A DNA stretch of 64,000 bases, from positions 32,158,315 to 32,222,314 of the forward strand of contig OZ024794.1 in NCBI GenBank assembly GCA_964017045.1, read 5' to 3'. Source of the DNA: Omphiscola glabra (Eukaryota > Mollusca > Gastropoda > Lymnaeidae). The position numbers were made by a program, and so were the translations under genes. Position 1 is the first letter of the stretch. The number at the start of each line of letters is the position of its first letter. Of the stretch, positions 1-11,087 are shown one piece after another. Below the pieces are notes generated by a model that had not been told where the DNA came from, ran no database searches, and worked only from the letters and a program-made list of their open reading frames with translations.

Positions 1-933
1 TGACCGCCACGTACCTGATAATTTACACCCACGTGTCTCACTCACCACTCACGCGATAAATTCGCAGAAGTCCATTCTCAGCATATCATTTATTTATTGA
101 CAGATGTCACATTATAAAAACGTTTCACACTGATGAATCATTTTTGATTGTAGCTCAGTCTCATTACATTCAATTCATTTAGCACAACTAATTTGATTAG
201 ATCTTACAGCAACCACCTTGACAATTACAATACGTCATCGCTTCTCCTTCCGCCTTGTCTATCTTATTCTATCTATTCGTACTTATCTTAACTCATTTTT
301 GAAATTGTGCTATTTACTCAACTCTTAATGTACCTCATATATATATGTATCGACATCGATATCTATATTTGTATCTATATCTCTCTATACTCTATATTTA
401 CAAATTATAAAACAAGGACAATTCTAACGTAATTCACTTTTAAAAAAAAAAAAATTAAATGTTCAAACACATAAACCAGTCATAATGTGTCGCCAAACCG
501 CCTTCTATAATGCTTATGCTTACTCAGTACTTGTATTACCAATTTCATATTAGCTACATTATATGGTTGATGTATATATTATATGATTTGGTCTGATTTA
601 TACTTCTGTAAACGATATGACAAAACATATCTCTGCATGAAATATTGATGAACATGTGTTTGCGGACCTTTTTTTTCTTCTTTTCTTTCACTCCCTCTTT
701 CTTGGATCGATGCTACATTAATGATTTATCGATCCCCGAGGCAAGAGTGCACAACTGCACATGAACCTAGATGGCCGGATCAGACGTCAACGTTGCGTAG
801 CAGACGAACACGCTTTCTTATGGCCAGTGAGTAGATTTAGCAGAGGTAATGTGAAATAATTATAATTTTGAAAAAGCTGCCAGGTTGTCAATCGTCGTTT
901 GGTATAGCAGCAACAACACCGCGATGGGATTAA
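1..933. other. Non-coding AT-rich flank
   Basis: No convincing exon is visible on either strand. The stretch has simple-sequence patches, including a tat/atc-rich segment near 340-400 and short A and T runs. It runs directly into the 35-bp tandem array. I see no transposon ends here. Confidence 0.5.
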
Positions 934-1468
934 GTGTGATATAAGATCTGCACTAGTGTGTCTCAAGAGTGTGATATAAGATCTACACTAGTGTGTCTCA
1001 AGAGTGTGATATAAGATCTACACTAGTGTGTCTCAAGAGTGTGATATAAGATCTACACTAGTGTGTCTCAAGAGTGTGATATAAGATCTACACTAGTGTG
1101 TCTCAAGAGTGTGATATAAGATCTACACTAGTGTGTCTCAAGAGTGTGATATAAGATCTACACTAGTGTGTCTCAAGAGTGTGATATAAGATCTACACTA
1201 GTGTGTCTCAAGAGTGTGATATAAGATCTACACTAGTGTGTCTCAAGAGTGTGATATAAGATCTACACTAGTGTGTCTCAAGAGTGTGATATAAGATCTA
1301 CACTAGTGTGTCTCAAGAGTGTGATATAAGATCTACACTAGTGTGTCTCAAGAGTGTGATATAAGATCTACACTAGTGTGTCTCAAGAGTGTGATATAAG
1401 ATCTACACTAGTGTGTCTCAAGAGTGTGATATAAGATCTACACTAGTGTGTCTCAAGAGTGTGATATA
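934..1468. repeat. 35-bp tandem array, 15.3 near-identical copies
   Basis: The unit is 35 bp long, with 15 full copies plus a 10-base partial copy. I found only one substitution in the whole array: the first copy has agatctgcac where the others have agatctacac. Each unit contains two perfect palindromes, AGATCT and ACACTAGTGT, 13 bases apart start to start. The homogeneity implies recent expansion or strong gene conversion. The period is not a multiple of three and the array is not coding. Confidence 0.97.
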
Positions 1469-2089
1469 AAAATTATAATCGAAAGAAAATCGTTTAAATG
1501 TTTATTTGTGGTCATATTATCTACAATGTAAAATATATTGAAAAAACAAATTAAGATGGTAGCTATATGGTCCAAATCATACAATCTAATAATGATTGGC
1601 TTGGACGCAGCAACGCACTGAGGCGGTCCATTGTTTTATAAGTGGAGTGTATTTAAATTTTTCTGCATATCGTGTATTCGGATCAAAGAGATTGAAGAGA
1701 AAAAAAACATCGTGGATTAGATCCATCGGGTAATCCGATGACAGGTAACTTCAAATTGTTGTGTGCGCGCCTGTAAAAGTTGATTGAAAAAAAATAATTT
1801 TGGGGAGGTAGAGGGGGAGGGAGGTGGAGATTCTGGTGTCCAGTAATTACGCGCCCGGGGGGCGGGATATTTTTGTGTTATTATCTTCTTTTTTAATAAT
1901 GAAGGTGGATTGTCTCATAGCAAATATAGTATCTGTATGGTTGGGTTTGATTTGGTCCGACGCGATTTTCTTCGCCTTGGCCATGTATCCGCTTAAATTA
2001 ACAGTTTAGATATGAACAAGAATAACGAAGGGTTTGAATTATTAACAGAAAGATTGAAATCTGTGATTTCCTACATTGTAATTCCCACA
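1469..2089. other. Unassigned non-coding stretch
   Basis: This is AT-rich spacer between the 35-bp array and a hAT element. A 61-codon open frame at 1824-2009 has no recognisable domain and AT-rich codon use like the surrounding DNA, so I do not call it a gene. A short G-rich patch lies at 1801-1825. Confidence 0.4.
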
Positions 2090-2097
2090 ACCTGATG

Positions 2098-3530
2098 CAG
2101 GGCTGCCACTCACTTTTTAAAAATTTCCCAAGATTTTGTCAAAATATTTCCCAAGATTTCCCAAGATCATATAAATATATAAGAGTTTTCTTTAAAAGGT
2201 GTTTTCTATGTAGTAATTAATGCAATATTAGCTTGAATTAATGCCCCTGAAACTCGGGGTACAATAATTGACTGAAATTTATTTTAAAAGACATTTTTAA
2301 AAAATCTTTATCACAAAAAAAAATTGATTTTGAAAAAAAAAATATTAATTTATAATCCAAATTATCAATACCCCACTGGAGTTAGGCTACTAAATTAAAT
2401 ATTACCTCCAAATTTTCTGGTAAAAATATTATCTACATGTGTTATAGAAGTCACTTTGAAACAAAGCTTACATGGCTAATCAACACACAAATCTCTTTAC
2501 AACTATTTCATGGACAAAAGGTTCATCATCAAAACATGTTTTTTTCTTATTGTAAGTCTGTAGATTAGTGATGGGGTTTGCAAAGCAATAAAGCAGAATT
2601 TAATAATAATAATTATAGTTGATATTATATGAAGACAATAAGTATTTTTTAAATTGTAAAGTTACATTATAATTATAATATTTTTTTTAATAATTTTTTT
2701 TCAAACAAGATACTGTTTAAATGAACTTTTCAGTTATAATCCTACAACATACCGGTATAATTTTAATATCTTAATTACCTGTGTGTAAATGCACAACTAT
2801 TTTTTGTTCCAATTGATGAAAATTAGGCTGGATTTTTTAACAGATTCATCGCATCATAGTTTGAACACACTGTAGAAGTAACTGAAATTCATCATATTTT
2901 ACTATCGATTCTTGATTGAACACTATCGTTCCCTCTTTGGCTTGTACTGTTTTTCGTATGGTTACTAATTTCTATTAAGAGCCTAATGATAAAGTTTCCG
3001 AGCCTACTACCCCCCCCCTCATAAATTCTATATATTAACAGTCTATATTGATTTCCTTTGTGATTTCAAGATTTATTATCTGTTTATTTATTGTTGAGAC
3101 TGTTCTATGCATATGGTGTACAAGGTCAATTTGATAAACTTTCAACACCTGGATGTAATTTTTAGTATTCAATGTAAAAAAAAAATGAAGAGAATATTGA
3201 ATTTCTTTAATTATTAACTTTTTAATACTTCACAATATTAACTTTAATTTCAGAAGATTTCTTATTTATATATGAATGGTTTAAAAAATTAAAACCAGAA
3301 AAGAGTTAAAACAATACATTTTTTCCTTGTTACTTTAAAAACTATTTTGCTTTATTTTCACTTAAATTTTATCACATATGTTGTTTTCATTTTTTCAAAA
3401 TATGTAAAAAATCTTCCCCCTGTTAATATTTCCCAAGGTTTTGCCTGATTTTCAAAATTATTCCCCAGATCCCAATGGGGGTCGTGAATTCCCAAGATCT
3501 TGGGAAATTTCCCAAGGTGTGGTAGCCCTG
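2098..3530. mobile_element. Non-autonomous hAT element, 1,433 bp
   Basis: The left end reads cagggctgccactcac and the reverse complement of the right end reads cagggctaccacacct. These are short terminal inverted repeats of the CAGGGC type typical of hAT transposons. The flanking 8-base target duplications are acctgatg (2090-2097) and atctgatg (3531-3538), with 7 of 8 bases matching. Copies of a tttcccaag motif lie just inside both ends, as expected of subterminal transposase-binding repeats. The interior is very AT-rich with no coding remnant, so it would need a transposase supplied in trans. No direction can be assigned. Confidence 0.88.
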
Positions 3531-3538
3531 ATCTGATG

Positions 3539-4467
3539 TAACCATCTTAAACTTCTGTGTCAGCGTCTTCGAAACGTCCGTTGTCTTGGCCCCAGCCACG
3601 TGACAAGTTTGTGTTTCCGTTTCGATGCGCCGTCGTCTGACTTAAAGCTTTGATGTAACTAGCCAAGATTAAAAAAAAAAATGCCTTTGTTCCCTTTGAA
3701 AAGAACACCATTGTTTGTTTAGTCTCACCCACCCCACCACGGCCACCAGAGTCCTTCGTCGATCTCGTTCACCTCTTCAAATTTCATCACAAGCCTATTG
3801 AGCCGCGCGATCCCCTAGCAATCACAGTGTATTCGATTACTTGATTCATCTCAAAATCGCGAGCGTGTTAACGCCACAGGTAGTCTCGAAATGGAATGGT
3901 TTCCTGATCGCTCTACAGAGGCATCGAACCGTTTTTTTTTTTTGTGTGTGTGGCGTATTCGTTAAGCCCATCGATTACTTTTGACCTAGTTAAGGTACGA
4001 TTGAACGGAGCGCCACGTTCATCCCTTTCCTCCTTGAGCGTATACTTATGAAGAGCTCATAGCAGCAAGAACACAGGAACTGCCCATTCCTGACAAAGAT
4101 AATCAGGGGACTGGAACAAGCTTCCAAAAGGAACAGTTGAGGCGACAACACTTGACACATTTGCGCCTATTGCCTCAGGCATTCCACTACCCCCACCCCA
4201 CCCTTTTAGGTTCACGATACCCTCGCTGAGTAGCCCTTGAAACCAGTAAAATATCCTATTCAACACCGTGCACAGAATCATTGCAAATCTCCTCTACATA
4301 CGTAGGAGCCAGAATGATCAATACATTGACTGTGGGCACTTAATATAACGATATAGGAGAATAAGCTGTTTATAGATCTGGCCTAAATTTAAGTCAACGT
4401 TTTCGACAGATCACTGCGCTTGCATTCCTCGCATACTATTTTCAGCGTCATTTCCTCGAGTCCAGAG
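3539..4467. other. Unassigned non-coding stretch between two hAT elements
   Basis: This has a more balanced base composition than its neighbours. Open frames of 61 and 74 codons on the minus strand (3547-3732 and 4057-4281) show no domain, signal or codon bias. It could include untranslated or regulatory sequence, but nothing here proves that. Confidence 0.35.
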
Positions 4468-5289
4468 GTGCGCAATAGGGGTCGCAAACCGGGATACCGA
4501 ATTTCGAAAATACCGGAATACCGGCCCATAATTCATGCTCGAAAATACCGGGATTGGATTTATGAAAACCGGGATTTCATTTTCAATTTAAAAAAAAAAA
4601 ATAGTTTTTCTTAGTTTCCACGTCGTAGTTAAAGCAAGACATAGCAATACTTTTTTGAGATGTGCAAATCCAGCACACCACGTGTCTCAAGTTCAAAGAA
4701 AGCCGACCGATCTTTGTACTATCGTATTTGTCAAGAATCATGACGTTGTGATTAGTTTTGTTTGTTCATCGTGCTTGTGTAGTGTGTAAGTGGAGACGAG
4801 TCGCGACCTGAATGTACAGGAGGTAATCCCTTATTATGGCGCATTACTCAAATCACGGGGTCATCTTTTAAATTAATTTTTTTTGATTGCTTGATTTCTT
4901 TTAATTGTGCCAAAAAACCTACACATTAAATAATATGAGTAAATCTGTATTTTGATAATCCAACACCTTAAGTTTAAGACAAAAAAATAATACTACTTCT
5001 ATTTTGTGATAACAATATTAATAATTTACATTCAACTCATAATTGATTTTCGAGCTATTTTGTCTCAGGCTGAATTTCCCAGTTGGCTGTACCGTACCTA
5101 GCCAAAATTTAAATGACTGAATGTCCCAATTTGTCTGTACCGTACTTAGTCCAACAATTACATGCCAGTTTAAACATTAAACAAATGTTTTACACGTCAA
5201 ACCAATTCGATTGAATTAATTTTTTTTAAAGATTTATTTTCCAAAGATAGGTTGATAGAAAGAAATGGGGGACCCTGAAAAAAAGAAAC

Positions 5290-5710
5290 CAAAATTTGAA
5301 TAGCATATGAAACTATCGGAAACAAAGACATCAGTGTGGCATTATTTCTTGAAATCTACGGACAATCTCTAAGCTAAATGTATTATTTGAATAGCATATG
5401 AAACTATCGGAAACAAAGACATCAGTGTGGCATTATTTCTTGAAAGCTACGGACAATCTCTCAGCTAAATGTATTATTTGAATAGCATATGAAACTATCG
5501 GAAACAAAGACATCATTGTGGCATTATTTCTTGAAAGCTACGGACAATCTCTCAGCTAAATGTATTATTTGAATAGCATATGAAACTATCGGAAACAAAG
5601 ACATCATTGTGGCATTATTTCTTGAAAGCTACGGACAATTTCTCAGCTAAATGTATTATTTGAATAGCATATGAAACTATCGGAAACAAAGACATCCGTG
5701 TGGCATTATT
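5290..5710 (+). repeat. 91-bp tandem repeat inside the hAT transposase
   Basis: The landmark tagcatatg recurs at 5301, 5392, 5483, 5574 and 5665, a period of exactly 91 bp over about 4.5 copies. Each unit encodes the beginning of a BED-type zinc finger (the SVWHYFLK segment followed by AKC). Because 91 is not divisible by three, successive copies are out of frame. The last copy joins to the rest of the finger (GLHTHLKSAH). Differences between copies are few, so the array is younger than most of the element's decay. Confidence 0.95.
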
Positions 5711-6225
5711 TCTTGAAAGGCCTTCACACTCATTTAAAGTCTGCACATTCCAGTGATTACTTGGACGTATTTCTAAAGCCAGATTGCGACCAGATGCGAA
5801 AACATATCGTGGATATTCAAAAGCTTGGCCAGACAGCGGATTCCTCGTTGGAAATATATTTGAACAATGAAATTGAACATCTTGGATCTGAGCATGATGA
5901 ACTTGATGATACAATGCCGCTTAAGAGACGATTAGAAATTGAAATACAAAAGAAACTTCAAGCTCAGGATAATACTTCCAGACCAACGGATGGATACATT
6001 GATACATTGGTAAAAATAGAAATGGCTTTATTTGAGAAAGGCGGTTCAAGGGGAAAATATATAGAAATTGCGTATGATAGCCATTGATAGTCTAAGGTCG
6101 ATTCCTCCGATCAGCGTGGAGTCAGAGCGGGTGTTATCTCATCAGGTTACTTTTGTAACCATTTGCGGCCAAAGTCAAGTGACCAAACATTAGACACGTT
6201 GTCATTTTACAATCTCATTATTTAA
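5671..6225 (+). pseudogene. hAT transposase remnant (BED finger and C-terminal region)
   Basis: An open frame at 5671-6087 gives 138 residues. It begins with a BED-finger half (SVWHYFLK), continues with HLKSAH, the histidine half of the finger, and has a charged middle part. The long catalytic core expected of a full hAT transposase of about 600 residues is missing. After the stop at 6085 the frame shifts. From 6083 it reads IPPISVESERVLS, the hallmark of the hAT C-terminal dimerisation domain. It shifts again near 6157 into a stretch containing SDQTLDTLSF, also typical of that domain's end, and stops at 6223-6225. The internal deletion and at least two frame changes mean there is no active product. 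ZBED-like hAT families are the closest match by motif. Confidence 0.88.
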
Positions 6226-6561
6226 ATTTGACCACCGATTAAAACAACACAAATTATTTTAATATTTGATTAATAAAACTATTTAAATTAAAAAGTTAAG
6301 AATTATTTGTTTTCATTTGATTAAAATATGAAGATAAACATTTGTGTTATTGTTAAAAGCTTATTAAAAATCAAAATGTGAAATTTGTTCTGAATCTTTT
6401 TATTTCATTGATAAATCACCAACTATAATCTCGAATCTCGACTAAAAATTCTCTTGATATCGAAAATATCGAAAATACCGGGAATCCGGTTTTCGTAAAC
6501 TTCAATATCGAAAATACCGGTTTTGGCAAAAGGGACAGGTTTTGCGACCCCTAGTGCGCAA

Positions 6562-7524
6562 CCAATAAGTACGTAATTGGGAACTTATAAATGGTCCCAT
6601 CTCGTGGGTAAATACAAGAAAAAATAGATTTCGCTGGCTGTTGGTCTCCATCTACTTGTTTCAATAGAAAAAACAATTCTAGCAACGGTAAAGTGTATTA
6701 CAAAAGGATATTCAACTTAAGACACTTTAAAAGATCTCTAATTGACAATATTATATTATAATCCGCAAACTAACCGCCCCCCACCGTTTTTAACGGTATG
6801 ATTTTCTTGCACATGTACACGCCCTATTTATGTTATTACGTCACACACACACGCATGTTGAATGTTGTATGTTGAATGTTATATCTTGTATGTTAAATGT
6901 TACATGTTGTATGTTGAATGTTGATGTTGAAAGTTGAATGTTGTATGTTGAATGGTGTATATTGTATGAGGAAAGTTGAGGAATTATTCTGCTCTTTGTT
7001 ATCATCATACTTGCATCAGGAATTTTCCGTCATGGTGGTGAAGTGAGCTGGGAATGGTGGGGCGCCGGGGGGGGGTGTGCCCTGGGGGGAGCTGTCATCC
7101 AAAATTCAATTATCATAAGAGGCTCGGGGTGCCAGAAACAGTTACCCCAAAAGGCTGCCTTATATGTTACCTCTGTTGCCCTAGAGAGGGCCCATCTGTC
7201 TGCCTTACATGTTGAATGTGTTGCCCTAGAGAGGGCCCATCTGCCTTATATGTTACATGTGTTGCCGTAGAGACGGCCCACCTGCCTTATATGTTACATG
7301 TGTTGCCTTATTTTGATGATGGATACTGGTTGTTGTTACCGTATTAACATATTTGAAGCTCTTGAAACTATTTGCGCTTATCACTAGAGATCATTTAATT
7401 CAGCACATGCAATGAAAACTGGGCCAGCTTTTTGTGGCTGGATATTTATATAGAAGAATTTATCCAAATAAACAAATCCTTTATAAAAGGTAATATGAAG
7501 CAATGGGGGCGGGGGGGGGGGGCG
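6562..7524. other. Non-coding spacer with short degenerate repeats
   Basis: Two small repeats are visible. At about 6855-6975 the words atgttgaatg and ttgtatgttg alternate. At about 7155-7310 a unit containing gttgccctagagagggccc occurs three to four times with tatgttacatgt spacers. A 75-codon frame at 7043-7270 reads through the second array and is not taken as a gene. A run of C sits near 6775 and G runs near 7065 and 7505. Confidence 0.6.
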
Positions 7525-8010
7525 GGGGTTGAAAATATGACAAAACATGCATACAAATAGCGCACTTTATGAGAATCCAAATTAGTTTTCGCCCTCCCCC
7601 TAAAGACTCACAACCACACATTTTTTTCACACCCATGAACTATATTAATATTTTAATGACTAACCCACTTTGACACTGCAGATTTATTTCACCAACTATG
7701 TCAGAAAAACCAAGGAGAATATTAGATACGCAACCAAACGCACTTGCGATATTTAAAAAAAAAAAAAAAATATTTAGCGCAGTTATCGGGAATTTTATTT
7801 TGTCTTCCTCTTGAGAAACAAGGAAAAATTGATTTTTTTTTTTTGGGGGGGGGGGGGGGGGGTAGAGGGGCTAGGGCTGAACATTTCAGCGAATGTGTTG
7901 TCACCGGCAACGAGTCTTTGTGCCAAGTTTCAGTTCGATAGGTTGATGGGAAGTGGGTCAATTAGCTGTCCGAAGATATTGTCACGAACAAAAGCGAAGT
8001 TAAATGAAAG
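7525..8010. repeat. Dispersed repeat family, copy 1
   Basis: This stretch shares ordered words with six other places in the window: aaaacatgcat, a T/C-rich run, a gcagatttatttcacc-like block, an accaaacgcacttgcg block, tagcgcagttatcgggaatt, and finally ggcaacgagt followed by tgccaagtttcag and ataggttga. Copies differ by indels around homopolymer runs; here there are A16, T12 and G18-type runs. No protein coding, poly-A tail or inverted ends are evident, so the class is unknown. It may be a non-autonomous DNA element or Helitron-like. Confidence 0.65.
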
Positions 8011-8845
8011 GTTTTTTAAAAAAAGAAGGAAAGAAGAAAACACTTGAAATGACATTTTAAAGAGGTCTGTCAAGAAGATAAGCCGGATAATTTAATGAAT
8101 GATTGAAAATGGTAATTGTTTCTTAAAAAAAAAATCTATCCGACAAACAAAATAGACATTATAATGATATTGATCCTGCAAGAGGTCAACGAAAGTGATA
8201 GTCTATAGATTAATAGATTATCTCTATGCCAAACGATAATCCTTTATCTTTTAACTTGTTAGGATTGGTGCCAAGTTTCATAGCCATCCAATTTCCCTTA
8301 GATCAAACGCCACCACTCCTCAAACCCCCCCCCCCCCCACACACACACACACTTTTTTCCGACGAACCTTCTCCACCTCCCTGCCCCTACACTCCAACCG
8401 TATCGCACATATATCCGTTAATTCGCTAAAAGGGATTAATTCATGCTTACCCAGTAATGGGGGGATAAAACCCATCTCCTTCTAATGAACAGGAAAAAGT
8501 ATGCAGCCCAGGCACAGTAGCTTGAAATCCGTCAAATCGTCTGACTTATCCCATGACTGGCGGGTGTTTTCCTAACGTCAGTTAAAAAACAAAAACAATA
8601 GATTTCTGCTTGGTCAATCAATTCGGTTGTCATCGACTATTGTAGACCCATTTTGGGGGGGGGGGGGGGATAGATAGCTCTGGAAGGGCGCACCAGGAGA
8701 AAGGGGAGTCGAAAGTGGATGTTTTAAAAATGTTTCTCAGTTAAATAACGGTTTAGTCAGTATTTAATTAGTGTTCTAATTTCATAACCCGAGCACCCCA
8801 CACACACTGCCTAGCTAGGGTGTTTTTAGGTGCTAAAAACAAGTG
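8011..8845. other. Non-coding spacer with poly-C and poly-G runs
   Basis: It contains a C-run plus CA microsatellite near 8320-8350 and a G-run near 8654-8670. A tgccaagtttcatagcc segment near 8270 resembles the tail of the dispersed family. Short proline-rich frames here are readings through the C-run. Confidence 0.5.
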
Positions 8846-8853
8846 CTTGTAAC

Positions 8854-9046
8854 CAGGGCCGACCCAAACAATTGCGGGGCCCTATGCGAAACGGATTGCG
8901 CGGGGCCCTATTCTGGGTAGGAATAAGGATAATAAGTGAAAATTAAGATTTTGTATTAGAAAATAAATTCGGAGCGGGGCCTATGAAAGTGCGGGGCTCA
9001 TTGCCATTGCGGCCGCATAGGTTGCAATGGCCTAAGGCCGGCCCTG
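8854..9046. mobile_element. 193-bp hAT MITE with perfect 8-bp target duplication
   Basis: It starts cagggccgaccc and ends ggccggccctg, whose reverse complement is cagggccggcc. The flanks are cttgtaac at 8846-8853 and again at 9047-9054, a perfect 8-base target duplication. The interior repeats cggggccctat-type words. It is too short to code and is typical of a miniature hAT element. It inserted beside a sequence related to the 89-bp tandem unit that follows. Confidence 0.95.
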
Positions 9047-9059
9047 CTTGTAACAATAA

Positions 9060-9318
9060 AAAATAATAATTTAAAAAGCACTTGTTTTTAGCAATAAAAT
9101 TGTTATTCGTTTAACTAGGGATTGTATACTAATATGAGGCAAAGGTTAAAAAAATAAATTTAAAAAGCACTTGTTTTTAGCAATAAAATTGTTATTCGTT
9201 TAACTAGGGATTGTACACTAATATGAGGCAAAGGTTTAAAAAATATAATTTAAAAAGCACTTGTTTTTAGCAATAAAATTGTTATTCGTTTAACTAGGGA
9301 TTGTACACTAATATGATT
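9060..9318. repeat. 89/90-bp tandem repeat, about 3 copies
   Basis: The landmark ttaaaaagcacttg occurs at 9071, 9160 and 9250, giving periods of 89 and 90 bp. The copies are nearly identical and differ mainly in the length of an A-run. A short related piece precedes the MITE at about 8830-8850, which suggests the array was already there when the MITE inserted. Confidence 0.92.
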
Positions 9319-9334
9319 AAATTAGCTTTTATTT

Positions 9335-9475
9335 CGTGGGTGGCTGGGTGTCATCGGCAACGAGTATGTGTGGCAAGTTTCAGCTCAATAGGTTGACGGG
9401 AAATGGGTCAGTTAGCTGTCCGAAGATTTTTGCCAGCCAGCTACGAAGAAAAGCGAAGCTAATATGAAGGATTTA
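9335..9475. repeat. Dispersed repeat family, copy 2 (tail part)
   Basis: Only the terminal part is present: gtcatcggcaacgagt, then ggcaagtttcagctcaatag, gttgacgggaaatggg and tagctgtccgaagat. It ends in aaaagcgaagctaa, matching the end of copy 1. Function is unknown. Confidence 0.65.
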
Positions 9476-9849
9476 ATAAAGCAACGTCTCATATCTTCTC
9501 AGGATCATCATGCGCTGTTCGGGTGCGCGCGCCCACCAGGATCATACGACATAATTATTACCAATACATTCGCTTGAACAGCTTGAGTCGGATTTACCCG
9601 TAAGCTTTAAATAACCCACAGCATAAGACCTCAAAATAGTATGGGGCCTTATATGTCAGGAGGCATTTGAGTTGAGACCAAGGCAACCCTATGATCCACG
9701 TAACCGTAAACTGAGCGTTTGAAAATGCACGCTTCTTGAACTGTTCGGCTGTTGATTACTTTTATAGGACAACAACGAGCTTACACATTCGTTCATCACT
9801 TTTTTTGGAAACAAAATAATGACTGGTGAATTCTTCTTCAACTTCTTTT

Positions 9850-10842
9850 TTTTTAAACTAGAGACATCGCACCTTTTTTTAAAACTAGAGACATCGCACT
9901 TTTTATTTAAACTAGAGACATCGCACCTTTTTTTTAAAACTAGAGACATCTCACCTTTTTTAAAAACTAGAGACATCGCAACTTTTTTTTAAAACTAGAG
10001 ACATCGCAACTTTTTTTTTAAAACTAGAGACATCGCACTTTTTTTTAAACTAGGGACATCGCAACTTTTTTTAAAACTAGAGACATCGCACTTTTGTTAA
10101 AACTAGAGACATCGCACTTTTTTTTTAAACTAGAGACATCGCAACGTTTTTAAAAACTAGAGACATCGCAAATTTTTTAAAAACTAAAGACATCGCACTT
10201 TTTATTTAAACTAGAGACATCGCACCTTTTTTAAAAACTAGAGACATCGCACCTTTTTTAAAAACTAGAGACATCGCAACTTTTTTTTAAACTAGAGACA
10301 TCGCACTTTTTTTAAAACTAGAGACATCGCACTTTTTTTTTTAAACTAGAGACATCGCACTTTTTTTTTAAACTAGGGACATCGCAACTTTTTTTAAACT
10401 AGAGACATCGCAGTTTTTTTAAAACTAGAGACATCGCACCTTTTTTTTTAAAACTAGAGACATGGCAACTTTTTTTAAAACTAGAGACATCGCACCTTTT
10501 TTTAAAAAAACTAGAGATATCGCACCTTTTTTTTAAAACTAGAGACATCGCACTTTTTTAAAAACTAGAGACATCGCACCTTTTTTTTTTAAACTAGAGA
10601 CATCGCAACATTTTTTAAAACTAGAGACATCGCACCTTTTTTTAAAAAAAACTAGAGATATCGCACCTTTTTTTTTAAACTAGAGACATCGCACTTTTTT
10701 TTTAAACTAGAGACATCGCACCTTTTTTTTATAACTAGAGACATCGCACCTTTTTTTTAAAACTAGAGACATCGCACCTTTTTTTAAAACTAGAAACATC
10801 GCACCTTTTTTTAAAACTAGAAACATCGCACCTTTTTTTTTT
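9850..10842. repeat. About 27-bp tandem array with variable T/A spacers, about 36 copies
   Basis: A conserved core, aaactagagacatcgca, is separated by runs of about 5-10 T and 3-7 A whose length changes from copy to copy. A few copies have substitutions (catggcaac, gagatatcg, tagaaacatc). The spacer is self-complementary (T-run followed by A-run). The array covers about 1 kb and is not coding; frames through it encode only low-complexity peptide. Confidence 0.96.
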
Positions 10843-10859
10843 GGTTACAAGCTCGAGGC

Positions 10860-11045
10860 CTCACCATGTCTACATCCGGCACTGCCCGACTCCCGTTGTT
10901 GAACTGACGTATTGACCAGGTCCTGGCAGTGCCGTTAATCTCAATAAATCATAACACGTTGTCGTTGGTGGTGTTATACATATTGGCATAGCCGAGGTGG
11001 GGGAGAGAGAGGGAGAGTGAGAGAGAGATAATAATGAGAGAGAGG

Positions 11046-11087
<42 letters not shown>

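Larger units (their letters stand above)
4476..6553 (+). mobile_element. Decayed BED-finger hAT element, 2,078 bp
   Basis: The element begins taggggtcgcaaacc and ends with the inverted counterpart tttgcgacccct plus a. It is flanked by perfect 8-base target duplications, gtgcgcaa, at 4468-4475 and 6554-6561. Subterminal repeats of the form cgaaaataccgg occur just inside both ends. The interior keeps transposase remnants on the plus strand: BED-finger pieces from 5308 and a hAT C-terminal dimerisation region near 6083-6225. A 91-bp tandem duplication (about 5290-5700) covers the start of the finger. The frameshifts make the element non-autonomous. Confidence 0.93.
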
